Source: JBGAWK01 sp044227665 (GTDB taxonomy: Bacteria > Bacteroidota > Bacteroidia > Chitinophagales > JADIYW01). From it: a stretch of DNA of 64,000 bases. The stretch's first letter is position 1; each line of letters opens with the position of its first letter. The notes beneath the pieces were generated by a model that made no database searches, was not told where the DNA came from, and worked only from the letters and a program-made list of their open reading frames with translations. Position numbers and translations under genes: made by a program. Positions 63,404 to 64,000 of the stretch are shown one piece after another. The stretch covers positions 62,001 to 126,000 of the forward strand of contig JBGAWK010000002.1 in the NCBI GenBank assembly GCA_044227665.1, in the 5' to 3' direction.

Positions 63404-64000
63404 TTAGTAGAGTACCCTTGCCTTGATGGTGTGGGGTACAGCCTTCAGTTCGTCCACAATCTCCATATCTACGTTGCCTTTGATGTCAAATACCACATAG
63501 CCTATGCTTTCATTGGTTTTCAAATATTGCCCTACAATATTTAGTTCATGTTTGGTAATAATAGTATTTATAGACGAAAGTATGCCCGGAACATTGTGAT
63601 GTATGTGTAATACTCTGCTGGTATCACTTTGAGTTGGCAGGTTGAGAGCAGGAACTGTGAGAGATCCAATGGTAGAGCCCGTATCCATATAGGCTGTAAG
63701 TTTTACGGCAACTTCTGCACCTATATTTTCTTGTGCTTCCTGTGTAGAACCTCCAATATGCGGTGTAAGTATGACATTGCTAAGTCCTTGCAAAGGAGAG
63801 GCAAAGCCAGGGCCTTTTTGTTTGGGTTCGACAGGGAATACATCTATAGAGGCGCCGCCAACTTTTCCTGACTCATACGCCACTTTTAGTGCATCTATAT
63901 CTACTACGGTACCTCTGCTGAGATTCAGAAATATTACACCATCCTTCATCTTGGCGAAATCAGCAGCCTGTATCATATTCTTAGTCTGTGATGTACCCGG
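63404..64000 (-). CDS. serA: D-3-phosphoglycerate dehydrogenase, C-terminal part
   Basis: The gene continues past the window end; the frame is open to base 64000. The visible 199 codons cover the NAD domain end (MKDGVIFLNLSRGTVVD, VFPVEPKQKGPGF, VILTPHIGGSTQEAQENIG with the catalytic His) and the C-terminal ACT-type regulatory domain (LHIHHNVPGILSSINTII). SerA oxidises 3-phosphoglycerate in serine synthesis and is often inhibited by serine through this ACT domain. Residues HIGGST and the ACT domain favour SerA over other D-2-hydroxyacid dehydrogenases. Confidence 0.93.
   Translation of the reverse strand, partial: PGTSQTKNMIQAADFAKMKDGVIFLNLSRGTVVDIDALKVAYESGKVGGASIDVFPVEPKQKGPGFASPLQGLSNVILTPHIGGSTQEAQENIGAEVAVKLTAYMDTGSTIGSLTVPALNLPTQSDTSRVLHIHHNVPGILSSINTIITKHELNIVGQYLKTNESIGYVVFDIKGNVDMEIVDELKAVPHTIKARVLY

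Noticed and set aside
1..64000. CRISPR array, prophage or insertion sequence in the window.
   Set aside because: No regularly spaced repeats, integrase, transposase or phage genes were seen.

Overview
The window reads as one chromosomal stretch of a Bacteroidota (Bacteroidetes) bacterium with low GC content. Supporting signs: a SusC-type TonB receptor fragment, the gliding-motility protein GldC, a DUF4290 gene directly before murA, BshA of bacillithiol synthesis, lipoproteins with short Bacteroidota-like signal peptides, and promoters matching the phylum's TTTG / TAnnTTTG consensus instead of TTGACA/TATAAT. I cannot place it below phylum with confidence. I see no rRNA, tRNA, CRISPR array, prophage or insertion sequence. 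Most of the window is housekeeping and cell-envelope genes.

Layout. 1-2165: 3' part of a TonB-dependent receptor, broken by a -1 frameshift near its end. 2274-8398: bshA, a GT2/sugar-transferase-like fusion, recR, a 45-residue transporter subunit gene missed by size-limited ORF calling, its sodium symporter, and a TlpA-like thioredoxin. 8435-12105: murA with DUF4290, then nadB. 12270-20919: a GH3/beta-lactamase fusion, a HAD phosphatase, pntA-pntB without the usual small membrane subunit gene, a rhomboid protease, a GNAT-like protein and a fatty acid hydroxylase-like enzyme. 20936-26339: a TPR/PD40/SPOR envelope protein, acyl-CoA-binding protein, a GT-C membrane protein, and two paralogous small lipoproteins. 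26462-36576: glpK, proline dehydrogenase, aroE with a TPR protein, an M1 peptidase with a barrel-like C-terminus, and two coiled-coil proteins.

36760-46243: a DnaQ/GIY-YIG nuclease, trmB with a 59-codon ORF before it, an AT-rich patch with an orphan secreted protein, a DUF2231-like membrane protein, a VIT-type ion transporter preceded by a 101-bp inverted-repeat element, a GH13 glucosidase, a PaiB-like protein, a DinB-like protein, a lipoprotein gene interrupted by two in-frame stops, and a MacB-like permease. 46351-49041: panC, panD, a YbhN-like flippase-type protein and rfaE2. 49178-54160: a tetR-tolC-adaptor-permease-ATPase export operon with a candidate TetR operator. 54294-56528: gldC and an ABC-F ATPase. 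56636-59506: cysC-cysD-cysN. 59570-64000: leuA, a beta-barrel protein, a type II NADH dehydrogenase, and the 3' part of serA, which runs off the window.

Main points of interest: (1) six genes, nadB the clearest, have a TAnnTTTG promoter element ending only 4-9 nt before the start codon, suggesting leaderless or near-leaderless transcripts; (2) a lipoprotein gene carries two nonsense codons within 21 nt but is otherwise intact; (3) the transhydrogenase operon has no pntAB; (4) an M1 peptidase appears fused to an outer-membrane barrel; (5) two small genes below 60 codons; (6) several hairpin or inverted-repeat elements. I did not find a clearly new multi-gene system.
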